From NCBI RefSeq assembly GCF_000699445.3, contig NC_067195.1:85880569-85944568 (forward strand): a DNA stretch of 64,000 nucleotides. The letters run 5' to 3'. Source of the stretch: Schistosoma haematobium (taxonomy: Eukaryota > Platyhelminthes > Trematoda > Strigeidida > Schistosomatidae). The notes under the pieces are model-generated. The model did not search any database. It was not told where the DNA came from and saw only the letters and a program-made list of their open reading frames with translations. Position 1 is the stretch's first letter; each line of letters opens with the position of its first letter. Position numbers and translations under genes: made by a program. Positions 11,039 to 21,495 of this stretch are shown here, piece after piece.

Positions 11039-11089
11039 TTAGGAATACGCTGCCAAGACAGATTGGTTTGTATTTAAAGGCAAGTTCAG

Positions 11090-12419
11090 TTTAGTTACGC
11101 CCCCATTCATACCACACCTGGTACCCCTAAGACCGAATAACAGTCCACCACGAATAACTAAACCAGTCAGAAGACTTAGAAGAAGGAGGAAGCACTGGAA
11201 TAGGTTCATCTCTACCGGCTTGGAACAATACGGGTCCATTTATTGTAATATTAGGAATGCCTGTAAAGTTTTAATAAGTAAGACTACTCGAATATATAAA
11301 AAACACTTGGTTAGGGATTCTAGATATAGCCCTAAACGGTTGTGATGTGATGTTCATTGACCTAAGTAAGGCCTTCGATAAGGTCTCCCATTCTGGTCTT
11401 AAATTCAAACTGGAAAGTTTTGGATTCCATCATATAGCCGTAGATTGGAAAAGTAACTTTCTCTATGACAGGAGACAAAGGGTAAGGGTTAATGGGGCTC
11501 TCTCCTCGTGGGTACCTGTAAAAAGTGGAGTTCCCCAAGGTACAATCCTCGGTCCTCTTCTCTTTTTACTTTATGTAAATGAATTGCCAACTATAGCAAA
11601 ATCATCCGTTCTACTCTTCGCTGATGACATAAAGATTTTGGAGACCCATACACAGTATGTCGGGTAGTATGGTACTGCGGGATGATTTTAGCTCATTGGT
11701 GGCATGGTTAGACGGGTGGTCACTAGAAGTAAATCCTAATAAGAGTGTAGTGATGCAATTAAATAACTATGATGAGTCGTATCACTATGAAATATATGGA
11801 TTCGTGTTACCCAAGGTAAAAAAACTATAAAGATTTAGGAGTCATATTAAGCAATGACCTCAAAACCACTAGGCACTGTAAGGCTGCTGCTGCAAAAGGC
11901 TATAAGGTATTATGGTCTATTCGCAGGTCTTTCCAGTATTTAAATGATGAAATGTTCAGATTATTATACCCGATTTATGTGCGACCACATTTAGAATACG
12001 GGATTCAAGCAGCGAGTCCTTGTTTCAAATATGAAGCAGATATGCTAGAAAGAGTCCAACGACGAGGTACTAAGATGGTACGAGGTCTTTCTGACCTATC
12101 TTATGAAGACAAACTGAGACAACTCAACTTATTCCCGCTATCTTACCGGGGTGATCTAATATTGGCTTATCGTATACTGAACGATGACCTTGGTATCAAC
12201 ATGTCTTATCTTTTGCTTCCGTCTAGAACCGATCATTTGAGAGGACATTCGAAGAAAGTTCGGAAACCGAGATCAAATCGTTTACGTCTGGAGTTTCGTT
12301 TCTCGCACCGAGTTGTGAATTACCGGAATTCTCTACCGGAACACGTAATATCAGCACCTTCCGTTGATATATTCAAAACGAGATTGGACTTCCAAAGTAT
12401 TACAAACTGCACGGATTAA
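11090..12419 (+). pseudogene. CR1-like ORF2 remnant (RT), family 2
   Basis: After the SINE the frame resumes with a basic linker (RLRRRRKHWNRF, IRNACKVL) corresponding to the region just before the RT. The RT core at 11347-11667 gives MFIDLSKAFDKVSH, KSGVPQGTILGPLLF and VLLFADDIKI, then breaks; the C-terminal region (RPHLEYGIQAASPCF and following) is open at 11952-12419. Part of the RT fingers and thumb are lost. Nonfunctional. Confidence 0.83.
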
Positions 12420-12500
12420 TATAGGTCGAAGACTGAAATATCTCCAAATTGTCTACTTTTCTCTAATTTCGCTTTCACTTTTAAAATAACTTTGGCATAA

Positions 12501-13189
12501 TCCCAAGCGTCTCCTGTGTTCGCCTTTATTCCCCCAACACACCACATAAGAACCGCAATCCACCGAAAAAGTGGTATACGTTTGAAGAAATTGATTGGAA
12601 AGAAAAAGTGTATTATTGTACAACATTATGAGTACTTGGCAGATGCTAGAGCATCAATCGTTATGTATTGTGATTTTAATTGACAAGTCCTTTTTAATTT
12701 GAAAAGATCTGCAAAAGAAAGTACAGGTGATATATTATCAATAAAGCATGTGCATTTAAAATCTAACAGGATCTCTCGACACTTGGTCAAAGAGTTCCCC
12801 GTACAAGTAAGAAAGTAAGCGCAAGTATAAAAAATGTTAATTTAGAACTTGGGTAAAAATGATAAATATTTCACAGATTATTTCTTTTCGTAAATCCTGT
12901 TCGACTATTAAAAATAAAACTAATCTCCTTGTGAATCCTGAATTGTAAAGAACAAAAAAGTCACAACGAAATCTGAATAAAATGCGTTCGCACAAATAGC
13001 TACTTGAAGTTTCATTTACCCTTATTTTCGTTAACACTGAAGACTGTACATATAAAGCAGTAGAGAATAGTTATCACTTTGAATTACTACATACCTGTTC
13101 TTGTTTCCTTCGATCACGCTTTATTAATTTATCTCTGACGTCGTGAAAATAAACTTCTGTAGCGATGTCGTACAGTTTCGCGAAGCCTT
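12501..13189. other. unassigned spacer
   Basis: AT-rich, without recognisable coding or RNA features in either strand. It separates the CR1-like copy from the first LTR element. One possible minus-strand frame (12837-13037) has no recognisable motif. Confidence 0.4.
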
Positions 13190-13214
13190 TGTAGCGGTAA
13201 ATAAATCCCCAAAA
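13190..13214 (+). repeat. 25-bp LTR remnant
   Basis: TGTAGCGG and the following bases through CAAAA match the first 25 bp of the LTR at 13944 with one difference. It is joined directly to pol 3' sequence, so the rest of this LTR, gag and most of pol are deleted. Confidence 0.85.
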
Positions 13215-13467
13215 TATAGTCGATAAGAACGAAACAAACGATAGCATCAGCATCGTTCGCTTAAAAGCAGCGTATTTAGAAGGAAATCCTATCTACGTGG
13301 ATTTTCCTTCGGTGCAATCGCACAACACGACTCCTACACTCATAATTCCTCAACCGACAACCAACACTAGCGATGATACACCGAATGTGTCTGATAATAA
13401 ACCTAAAACGACGCGTTCTGGAAGAAGAGTAAGATTTCCAGAACATTTAAACGACTACTGCACGTAA
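13215..13467 (+). pseudogene. 3' end of LTR-element pol, duplicate
   Basis: The last ~84 codons of pol, ending NDYCT and TAA. They match 21220-21472 with only about two visible substitutions, so the two copies separated recently. No start and no catalytic domain. Confidence 0.9.
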
Positions 13468-13943
13468 GGCACTACTCGACATTTTATATTATCTCGATTT
13501 TTCTTTTTACGATATATAATATTTCAAAAAAAAAACAATTTTAGTATGCCTATATATTTATATTTTTATTGAAAACAAAAAACAAAAAAATTATTTTTTT
13601 TAACGCTATTACGTGTGTTTGAATTTATTTTCCATTTTTTCGCCGACATTGTGTTTTTACGCACATACGAGTGTATTTTGACATGCACTTACACTTTCTT
13701 TTTTCCTTTCTAGGACGGCTGGAAAAGAACGATGCAGTTTACGAGGAGTCGAAATTTTCGTTGTAACTCTTTCTTTTTTTACTATGTTGTACCTCGGTCC
13801 CATATAGTAAGGAAAGACGACCAGACGCTGCTACACTTAGTAAGCTATCAGAAGAGTGTTTACCAACGACAAACTCGTTGGGTTTAAACTTCTGGCTGGC
13901 CACGTCTTAGGGTCGTCACTGCCCCACTAGGGGGAGAGTGATC
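13468..13943 (+). other. LTR element 3' untranslated region with polypurine tract
   Basis: T-rich region following pol. It ends with AGGGGGAGAG (13929-13938), the polypurine tract that primes plus-strand DNA synthesis immediately before the LTR. The shared 3' UTR of the main element is cut at 21495, so this is the only complete copy. Confidence 0.78.
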
Positions 13944-14266
13944 TGTAGCGGTAAATAAATCCTCAAAACAAATAGCTCTGTAAGTTTTCGACATTGGATG
14001 CTGACCATATGTTTTAGTGGACTCATCTAGCTGAAGGCGCTCGGTCATGCATCCGCACCAGATCACGTGTGGTAACGCCGTGCTCAACATCAACCGCAAT
14101 CGCTAGCCAGATTAGATCAGAGAATTCCGATATATTGGTCATCGCCAAATATACTCTTCCGATCTCCTCGACTCTGTCTTTTGATTTCTCTTGGTGGGAA
14201 CGAAATATATTAGAAGGTGTTACTGGTAGAAGCGTTGTCAAACACTGAATACCTGTGACATCATCA
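13944..14266 (+). repeat. LTR of element 1 (323 bp)
   Basis: Begins TGTAGCGG straight after the polypurine tract and ends ACATCATCA just before the primer-binding site, so it has TG...CA ends. It serves as the 3' LTR of the deleted copy to its left and as the 5' LTR of the element to its right. Transcription would start within it. Length is close to what I recall for Boudicca (about 0.33 kb). Confidence 0.82.
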
Positions 14267-14267
14267 T

Positions 14268-14285
14268 TGGTGAGACCGACGTGAT
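14268..14285 (+). promoter_or_regulatory. primer-binding site, tRNA-Trp type
   Basis: TGGTGAGACCGACGTGAT lies 1 bp after the LTR end. It is complementary to the 3' end of eukaryotic tRNA-Trp at about 16 of 18 positions, the primer reported for the CsRn1 clade. Confidence 0.75.
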
Positions 14286-14374
14286 CTGGTACACTTAATC
14301 GCAACTGTGAGTCTGTTCCTTTTTGGGATTTTTTATATATCATTGCCTTATTTTTTTTATTTTTTTTAAACATT

Positions 14375-15118
14375 GTGATTTTTTTCGTGTTTCTTCTTGG
14401 ATATATATATATTTTCCCCTCGTTCACACGTGCACAATTCCTCGCAGTAGTCAAGGCACTACCGCGCGAATTCAACAGGTACGTAACACCTAGTATGTTT
14501 ACTAGTGATGTTTCCGATCCTTACGAAATCTTAAAACGCTCGATTCTTAAACGAGGAGATCTAACCGATCGACAAAGGTTAGATCAACTCTTCAATAACA
14601 TCGACCTGCAACACGGTTCTGCGACAGACATGTTGCAACGGATGAGAGAGGTTATAGGCCCAAGAACTTTCGACGAAGGTCTATTCAAACAACTCTTCTT
14701 GTCAAAACTTCCCCAACAGGTGCAAGCAGTTCTGGTCTCGTTCCAGAACAACGGCTTAGACGAGCTAGCTGCATCTGCCGACCGCATTTTAGAAATTACG
14801 AAACCTTCTACTACCGAGGTATTTTCAGTCAAAGAAAAACCTCACACGACTCAGAATGACATAACCGAGTTATGTCATACACTCACGCGTTGTCTTAATC
14901 TTCGTAGCGACCACAAGAGATCGCGCACTCCACGTAGAAGCATTTCTCGTAAGCGATCTGTCTCTAGACCACGAGAGACAGATAACCCCGACTGGTGCTG
15001 GTATCATAACCAGTATGGAAAGTTTTCCAGAAATTGCAGAAAACCCTGCAATTTTCCCAACACGAAACCGACTGATTCGAAAAACAATTCGGGAAACTTC
15101 CAAGCCGGCATGCGTTAA
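14375..15118 (+). pseudogene. gag of LTR element 1, N-terminally incomplete
   Basis: Recognisable Gag begins near 14430 (QFLAVVKALPREF) and continues to TAA at 15116-15118. Against the gag of element 2 (30249-31094) the first ~60 residues are missing. The C-terminal part is basic and serine/arginine-rich, then has a zinc knuckle of C-x2-H-x9-C-x3-C form (CWYH ... NCRKPC near 14995-15049), the CHCC type of the CsRn1 clade. The frame contains a GGGAAAC heptamer 19 bases before its stop. Gag would package element RNA into particles. Confidence 0.83.
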
Positions 15119-15135
15119 CGGCAACCGTAGCCGGC
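15091..15135 (+). promoter_or_regulatory. candidate -1 frameshift signal, gag/pol of element 1
   Basis: Gag codons TCG GGA AAC place the heptamer G GGA AAC (15091-15097) in the slippery register. After a 6-nt spacer, GCCGGC (15104-15109) can pair with GCCGGC (15130-15135). The -1 frame is open from here through the protease motif LVDTGAEVS. The heptamer and spacer length are shared with element 2 while the stem sequence differs. Confidence 0.65.
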
Positions 15136-16450
15136 GAACAAAGCCGTCTGTTATTCGTCACGGATGTGACAACGAGAGTTCGCTACCTCGTCGACACTGG
15201 CGCAGAAGTTAGCGTTCTCCCAGCAAATCCTAACGACCGACTCCAGGAATCGACCCTAAACTTACAGGCGGCAAACGGAAAACCGATCGCTACGTATGGC
15301 AAAAGGTGCGTTTACCTTAACGTGGGTTTACGCAAACCTATTCACTGGATTTTCGTTGTTGCAGATGTTTCTATACCAATCATTGGTATGGACCTTCTAC
15401 AACACCACAATCTGATCATCGATACGCGCAAACGGAGGCTAGTAGACGGAAACACTAATTTATCCGTTTGCGTAACTTCTTTTACTGGTTGTAGAGTATC
15501 CCCAGTCACAGTTAAACATATGATAGACCCACTCTATCAACCACTACTCGATAAGTACCCTGAGATACAACAAACTCAACCGAAACTACCGTGTGTAACC
15601 AGCAACGTTACACATCACATCACGACTACAGGACCACCTGTATTCTCTAAAGCACGACGACTAGCTCCTGAAAAGCTAAGGTTAGCGAAAAACGAATTCG
15701 ATCACATGAATCATACGACCGTCAAGTAGCCCATATGCATCTCCGTTGCACATGGTCCCTAAAAAGGACAGCAACGATTGGCGTCCAACTGGTGACTATC
15801 GGCGATTGAACGCGAAAACCATTCCCGATCGTTACCCGTTGCCTCACATTCACGATTTGACAGCTACCTTGAAAGGTACAACTGTCTTTTCGAAAATCGA
15901 CTTGGTTAAAGCGTATAACCAAATCCCTATGGCTACTGACAACATACCGAAAACAGCTATCATAACTCCCTTCGGACTCTATGAATTTTTGCGAATGCCT
16001 TTCGGTCTAAGAAATGCTGCTCAAACATTCCAAAGATTCATAGACGACGTTTTTCGAGGTCTCAACTTCGTACACGCGTATGTTGATGACTGTCTAATCG
16101 CAAGTCCGGACAGAGAAACACATCTCAAGCATCTGGATCTTGTTTTCGAACGACTACAAAAACATGGCATTACTGTAAACGTTCAGTAATGCCAATTCGG
16201 AACCGACTCGTTAGACTTTCTGGGACACACTATCGATGCTCAAGGTATCCGACCCCTTAGAACCAAAGTGGCGGCCATTCTGGATTACCCAGAACCGACC
16301 ACCATTAAGCAATTACGCACGTTTAACGGCCTCGTAAGTTTCTATAGACGTTTCATACCGAAATGCGCATTACTTATGAAACCTCTTGCCGACCAGCTTC
16401 GTGGAAATGCGAACTCGATTAATTTGGACGACCCCGCACGAAAAGCATAA
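15098..16450 (+). pseudogene. pol of LTR element 1, first part (protease, RT)
   Basis: The -1 frame opens upstream with QSRLLFVTD and then LVDTGAEVS, the aspartic protease active site. Reverse transcriptase follows after an indel at about 15708-15712: [51 protein letters not shown] and [13 protein letters not shown] at 16187-16189 interrupts the RT connection, after which DFLGHTIDAQGI and FYRRFIPKC continue in frame. The reading is cut at about 16448 by the nested LINE. The second part resumes at 19683. Confidence 0.87.
16436..16448 (+). repeat. target-site duplication, left copy
   Basis: GCACGAAAAGCAT immediately before the nested RTE element; repeated at 19670-19682 immediately after it. 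Confidence 0.93.
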
Positions 16451-16469
16451 CTCCGCCTGTAGCTCTTCT

Positions 16470-16560
16470 AGAGTTACTGCCGGTCCCAAGCCCGGGTAAA
16501 GGAGGAGGGTTGGGCATGGGGTTAGCGTCCCCATCCCGTAGAAAACTAACTCGCTAAAAA
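16470..16560 (+). ncRNA. structured 5' UTR of RTE element
   Basis: Within the 5' UTR, GGG (16512-16514) and ATGGGG (16516-16521) pair with CCCCAT (16529-16534) and CCC (16535-16537), giving a nine-pair stem with one bulged C. The same segment is kept in the twin-primed copy at about 60238-60340 with changes that keep pairing through a G-U. 5' ends of many RTE elements carry self-cleaving HDV-like ribozymes; whether this folds so is unproven. Confidence 0.4.
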
Positions 16561-16636
16561 AACGCTTACCAGAAAAAATAATTCAAACCATTTTAACTCT
16601 GCCCTGAGAGTTAGAAGGTCTTCATTTAGAAGAATT

Positions 16637-19600
16637 ATGACGCTTCATGGTGAAAGCCGAATTCCTTCGGAAGCCACGAGGCCGATGCCCCTTCTAACAA
16701 CCAGAGCAAAAATTTTTATAGGTACATGGAACGTTAGAACAATGTGGGAAACCGGGAAGACCAGCCAAATAGCAACGGAAATGAGGAGATACAACTTGGC
16801 AGTACTGGGAATCAGCGAAACCCACTGGACCCAAGCTGGACAGAAAAGGCTAGCTACGGGAGAGATGCTGCTATACTCCGGTCACGAAGAGGAAAATGCT
16901 CCACACACACAGGGAGTTGCTCTAATGCTGTCCAAAGTAGCACGAAATGCACTTGTAGGATGGGAATCCCACGGATCCAGAATCATCAAAGCATCATTCA
17001 AAACAAAGAAGGAGGGGATCTTAATGAATATTATCCAATGTTATGCACCCACCAATGATAGCAACGACGACATTAAAGATCAATTCTACGAGCGGCTGCA
17101 GTCAATCATTGAGAAATGCTCAAGAAAGGACCTCACCATTCTGATGGGAGATCTAAATGCCAAGGTCGGAATAGACAACACTGGATATGAAGATATTATG
17201 GGACGACATGGACTGGGAGAGAGGAACGAAAATGGAGAAAGATTTGCAAATTTGTGTGCATTCAACAAATTAGTCATAGGAGGCACAATATTTCCACACA
17301 AACGTATACACAAGGCTACATGGATCTCACCGGACCACACTACAGAGAACCAAATAGACCATATTTGCATCAAAAAAAAATTCCGAAGGACAATGGAAGA
17401 TGTGAGAACCAGGAGAGGAGCTGACGTAGCTTCAGATCACCACCTAGTTGTAGCCAATTTAAAACTGAAGCTAAAAAAGAACTGGACAAGTGGACAAACA
17501 GCAATACAAAGGTTCAATACAGCCTTCCTTCGAGATACTGACAAACTCAATGAATTCAAGATAGCTCTCAACAACAGATTCCAAGCCTTTCAAGATCTAC
17601 TGAAGGAAGAAGAAACTACCATGGAGGACAACTGGAAAGGCATCAAAGAAACATTGACTTCAACGTGTCAAGAGGTTCTGGGCCTAAAGAAACACCATCA
17701 TAAGGAATGGATCTCTATAGAAACACTGGACAAGATCAAAGAAAGGAAGAACAAGCAGACAACAATTAACAACAGCCGAACACGAGCAGAGAAAGTCCAA
17801 GCACAAGCTGAATACATAGAAGCAAACAAGCAAGTGAAGAGGAGCATTAGAGCCGACAGGAAGAAATACGTGGAAGAATTAGCAACGACGGCAGAAAAAG
17901 CTGCTAGAGAAGGAAATATGAGACAGCTCTACGATACAACGAAGAAACTATCAGGGAAATACAGTAAACCAGAGAGGCCGGTCAAAGACAAGGAAGGCAA
18001 GCCAATCACTGAAATTCAACAACAGCGAAACAGATAGGTAGAATACTTCGAGGAACTCCTGAATAGGCCGGCTCCAATGAATCCACCGAACATCGAAGTA
18101 GCACACACAGATCTTCCTATAGATGTCAACCCACCAACGACGGAAGAAATTAGAATGGCCGTCAGACAAATCAAGAACGGGAAAGCAGCAGGACCCGACA
18201 ACATACCAGCTGAAGCACTGAAATCAGACGTCGAAGTAACCACAAGCATGCTTTACCCTCTATTCAAAAAGATTTGGGAGGAGGAACAAGTGCCAATGGA
18301 CTGGAAAGAAGGACACCTCATCAAGATTCCAAAGAAAGGAGATCTGAGCAAATGTGAAAACTACAGAGGCATTACACTACTGTCAATACCAGGGAAAGTC
18401 TTCAACAGGGTGTTGCTGAACCGGATGAAGGATGCAGTAGATGCCCAACTTCGAGATCAACAAGCTGGATTCCGAAAGGATCGGTCGTGCACAGACCAAA
18501 TTGCAACACTACGGATCATCGTCGAACAATCAGTTGAGTGGAACTCGTCACTATACATCAACTTCATTGATTATGAAAAGGCATTCGACAGTGTAGATAG
18601 GAGGACATTATGGAAACTTCTTCGACACTACGGAGTTCCTGAGAAGATTGTCAATATTATCCGGAACTCATACGACGGACTACAGTGCAAAGTGGTGCAT
18701 GGAGGACAGCTGACAGATGCATTCCAAGTAAGGACCGGAGTCAGACAAGGCTGTTTACTCTCTCCCTTCCTCTTTCTTCTGGTGGTCGACTGGATTATGA
18801 AGACCTCGACATCTGAAGGAAAACACGGCATACAATGGACAGCTCAGAACCAATTAGACGATCTGGACTTCGCAGATGACCTAGCCCTCCTATCACGTAC
18901 ACGTGAACAGATTCAGATAAAGACAGCCAATGTAGCAGCAGTCTCTGCATCAGTAGGCCTCAGCATACACAAAGGGAAAACCAAGGTCCTCAAATTCAAA
19001 GCGGAGAACAGCAATCCAATCACCCTTGATGGCGAAACTCTGGAAGATGTAGAATCCTTCACATATCTGGGAAGCATCGTCGATAGACATGGAGGTTCAG
19101 ATGCAGACGTAAAGGCGAGGATTGGCAAAGCAAGGGCCGCATTCCTACAATTGAAGAACATATGGAACTCAAAACAACTTTCAACCAATATCAAAGTGAG
19201 AATCTTCAATACGAACGTCAAGGCAATTCTACTGTATGGAGCTGAAACTTGGAGAACTACAACAACCACAATCAAGAAAGTACAAGTATTTATAAATAGC
19301 TGTCTACGCAAGATACTCAACATCCATTGGCCGGATACCATCAGCAATAGCCTTCTGTGGGAGAGAACAAACCAACTTCCAGCTGAAGAGGAAGTTAGGA
19401 AAAGACAATGGAAATGGATAGGACATACATTACGCAAATCGTCAAACTGCATCACGAGGCAAGCTCTAACTTGGAATCCTGAAGGGAAGCGGAAAAGAGG
19501 AAGGCCAAAGAACACATTGCGTCGGATAATAGAAGCAGATATGAAAAGGATGAATTACAACTGGAAGCAGCTGGAAAGGATTGCCCAGGACAGGGTTGGA

Positions 19601-19657
19601 TGGAGAATGCTGGTGAGCGACCTATGCTCCTTCACGAGGAGTAACAGGTGTAAGTAA
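16637..19657 (+). CDS. RTE endonuclease-reverse transcriptase (one nonsense codon)
   Basis: About 1006 codons starting at ATG 16637. The endonuclease occupies residues ~20-270: [22 protein letters not shown] and SDHHLV are the usual metal- and phosphate-binding motifs of apurinic-type LINE endonucleases. The RT follows: [46 protein letters not shown] and DFADDLALL. The C-terminus has the [11 protein letters not shown] basic block. The only break is TAG at 18035-18037, in a context ([12 protein letters not shown]) where TGG (Trp) is expected. Both sides are in the same frame, so one transition inactivated it. Confidence 0.93.
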
Positions 19658-19669
19658 GTAAGTAAGTAA

Positions 19670-19682
19670 GCACGAAAAGCAT
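19670..19682 (+). repeat. target-site duplication, right copy
   Basis: GCACGAAAAGCAT following the TAAG tail; matches 16436-16448. The first G may instead belong to the tail. Confidence 0.92.
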
Positions 19683-21472
19683 TCTCCACAGTTAAGGAAC
19701 TGATCGCTAAAGCAACAATGCTTGCACACCAGGACACCCGAGCACCCATTAGCATCGCAGTAGACGCATCCGACTCGGCAATCGGAGGAGTCTTACAACA
19801 ATGGGTTAACAACTCCTGGCAACCCTTGGCATTTTTCTCTAGAAGGTTGCTAGACACCGAATCGAGGTACAGCACATTCGGTAGGGAACTCCTAGCTATG
19901 TATTGTGCTGTACGGCATTTCCAACACTACATCGAAGGTCGTGAATTCACTCTTTTCACGGACCATAAACCACTCACCTTCTCTCTAAGCTCTCGTTCAG
20001 ACAAGTACTCTCCATGTGAGTCTCAACAACTGGACTACATTTCGCAGTTTACTTCAGATATTCAACATATTTCTGAAACAAACAATGTAGTTGCAGACGC
20101 CTTATCTCGCATAACTTCCTTGAACAGTTTCCAAGGAATCGACCATCTTAAACTCGCCCAGCTTCAAAAAGAAGACACTGATCTTCAGCACGAGTTATCG
20201 TCCTTAACCCTTAAATTACGCATCAAACAGATGGGAACAGGTAAGGAAACCTTACTTTGTGACACATCTACAGGTAGGGATCGCCCAATCGTTCCGAAAC
20301 ATTATCGATGCAAAGTCTTCAATACATTGCGCAAACTTTCTCATCCAGGTGTCCGTGCAACCATCAAGCTCATAGCAGAACAGTTTTGCTGGCCCGGTAT
20401 GAATAAAGACGTGAGGGAGTGGGCACGCTCCTGTGTAAGCTGCCAAAAATCTAAGGTTATCAGACACAATAAATGCCCCTTAGGCTCATTTAAAACTCCC
20501 GATGCTCGTTTCGACCATGTTCATCTGGATTTGGTAGGACCCTTACCAGATTCAAATGGATACTCTTATCTCTTAACCTGCGTTGACCGTTTCACTCGAT
20601 GGCCAGAAGCAGTACCTATCAAGGACATCACTGCTGAAACAGTGGCTCGCACCTTCGTCGAACGATGGGTAGCAAACTTTGGCTGCCCTTCAACCATCAC
20701 TACAGACCGCGGACGTCAGTTTGAATCCGATCTTTTCCGTCGTCTGGCCACACTTTTAGGAATCACTCGCTTCCGAACGACCGCCTACCATCCACAAGCA
20801 AACGGGTTGGTAGAACGTTTTCACCGACAACTAAAAGCTTCACCATCAGCTGCAAACGTTTTACAGTGGACGGACGCTCTTCCACTCGTCCTACTAGGTA
20901 TCCGCAATGCAGTGAAAGCTGACATTGGATACACTGCGGCTCAACTCGTTTATGGAACGACACTTCGACTTCCGGGAGAATTCGTGGATCCTTCATCCTC
21001 TTCAATGAACATGGATCTAACCTCCTACACGAACAGGCTTACAAACGCAATGCGTTCAGTTAAACCTGCTTCCACTCGACCTCGATCAACTGATGTTTTC
21101 GTTCAACCTGACTTACGATATAGTACACACGTTCTCGTCCGTCGAGACTCGAATCGACGACCATTCAAATCAGCATACGAAGGACCCTTCAAAGTTCTTC
21201 AACGTGAATCTAAGTACTATATAGTCGATAAGAACGAAACAAACGATAGCATCAGCATCGTTCGCTTAAAAGCAGCGTATTTAGAAGGAAATCCTATCTA
21301 CGTGGATTTTCCTTCGGTACAATCGCACAACACGACTCCTACACTCATAATTCCTCAACCGACAACCAACACTAGCGATGATACACCGAATGTGTCTGAA
21401 AATAAACCTAAAACGACGCGTTCTGGAAGAAGAGTAAGATTTCCAGAACATTTAAACGACTACTGCACGTAA
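19683..21472 (+). pseudogene. pol of LTR element 1, second part (RNase H, integrase)
   Basis: Open in one frame from the insertion point to TAA at 21470-21472. RNase [15 protein letters not shown] and FTDHKPLTF. The integrase zinc-binding domain ends in CVSCQK; the catalytic core has [20 protein letters not shown] and [14 protein letters not shown], supplying the D-D-E residues. The C-terminus ends NDYCT. The piece is intact by itself but separated from its start by the 3.2-kb LINE. Confidence 0.92.
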
Positions 21473-21495
21473 GGCACTACTCGACATTTTATATT

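Larger units (their letters stand above)
9603..12500 (+). mobile_element. CR1-like LINE family 2, plus copy (internally deleted, SINE-split)
   Basis: Begins with an ATG (9603) opening a degenerate PHD finger and ends after the ORF2 C-terminus (stop at 12417-12419) in a short 3' UTR. The endonuclease domain is missing: ORF1-type sequence runs directly into RPNVWKANI, a block that in the minus copy follows the endonuclease. The following residues are separated by a 484-bp SINE-derived insertion (10555-11038) flanked by a 13-bp duplication; removing it restores collinearity with the minus copy. Several further frameshifts are present. Confidence 0.83.
16449..19670 (+). mobile_element. RTE-like LINE, copy B, nearly full length, nested in pol
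   Basis: Inserted in sense orientation in pol between copies of GCACGAAAAGCAT. It has a 188-bp 5' UTR, a single endonuclease-RT frame (16637-19657) and a TAAG tandem tail (19650-19670). The only visible coding defect is one nonsense codon. The clean duplication and preserved ends show target-primed integration into the LTR element, so it is younger than its host. It is the reference for the fragments at 1-1418, 52725-52786, 59705-60340 and 62608-62946. Confidence 0.95.
13190..21495 (+). mobile_element. CsRn1/Boudicca-type Ty3-gypsy LTR element 1 (rearranged, nested)
   Basis: Order on the + strand: 25 bp of LTR start (13190-13214), a duplicate of the pol 3' end (13215-13467), polypurine tract, one full LTR (13944-14266), a tRNA-Trp-type primer site, truncated gag, pol, then truncation at about 21495 by the Penelope-like element. 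A nearly full-length RTE LINE sits inside pol (16449-19670). The Gag CHCC zinc knuckle, the tRNA-Trp-like primer site and the 323-bp LTR fit the CsRn1/Boudicca clade. Frameshifts and a stop in pol make it defective. Confidence 0.88.

Noticed and set aside
14023..14475. A 150-codon minus-strand open frame
   Set aside because: It overlaps the LTR, primer-binding site and leader of the LTR element and has no recognisable motif.
19650..19670. Short tandem repeat as a CRISPR or satellite seed
   Set aside because: It is the TAAG tail of the RTE element; the same tail occurs at 1392-1418 and 62608-62620.
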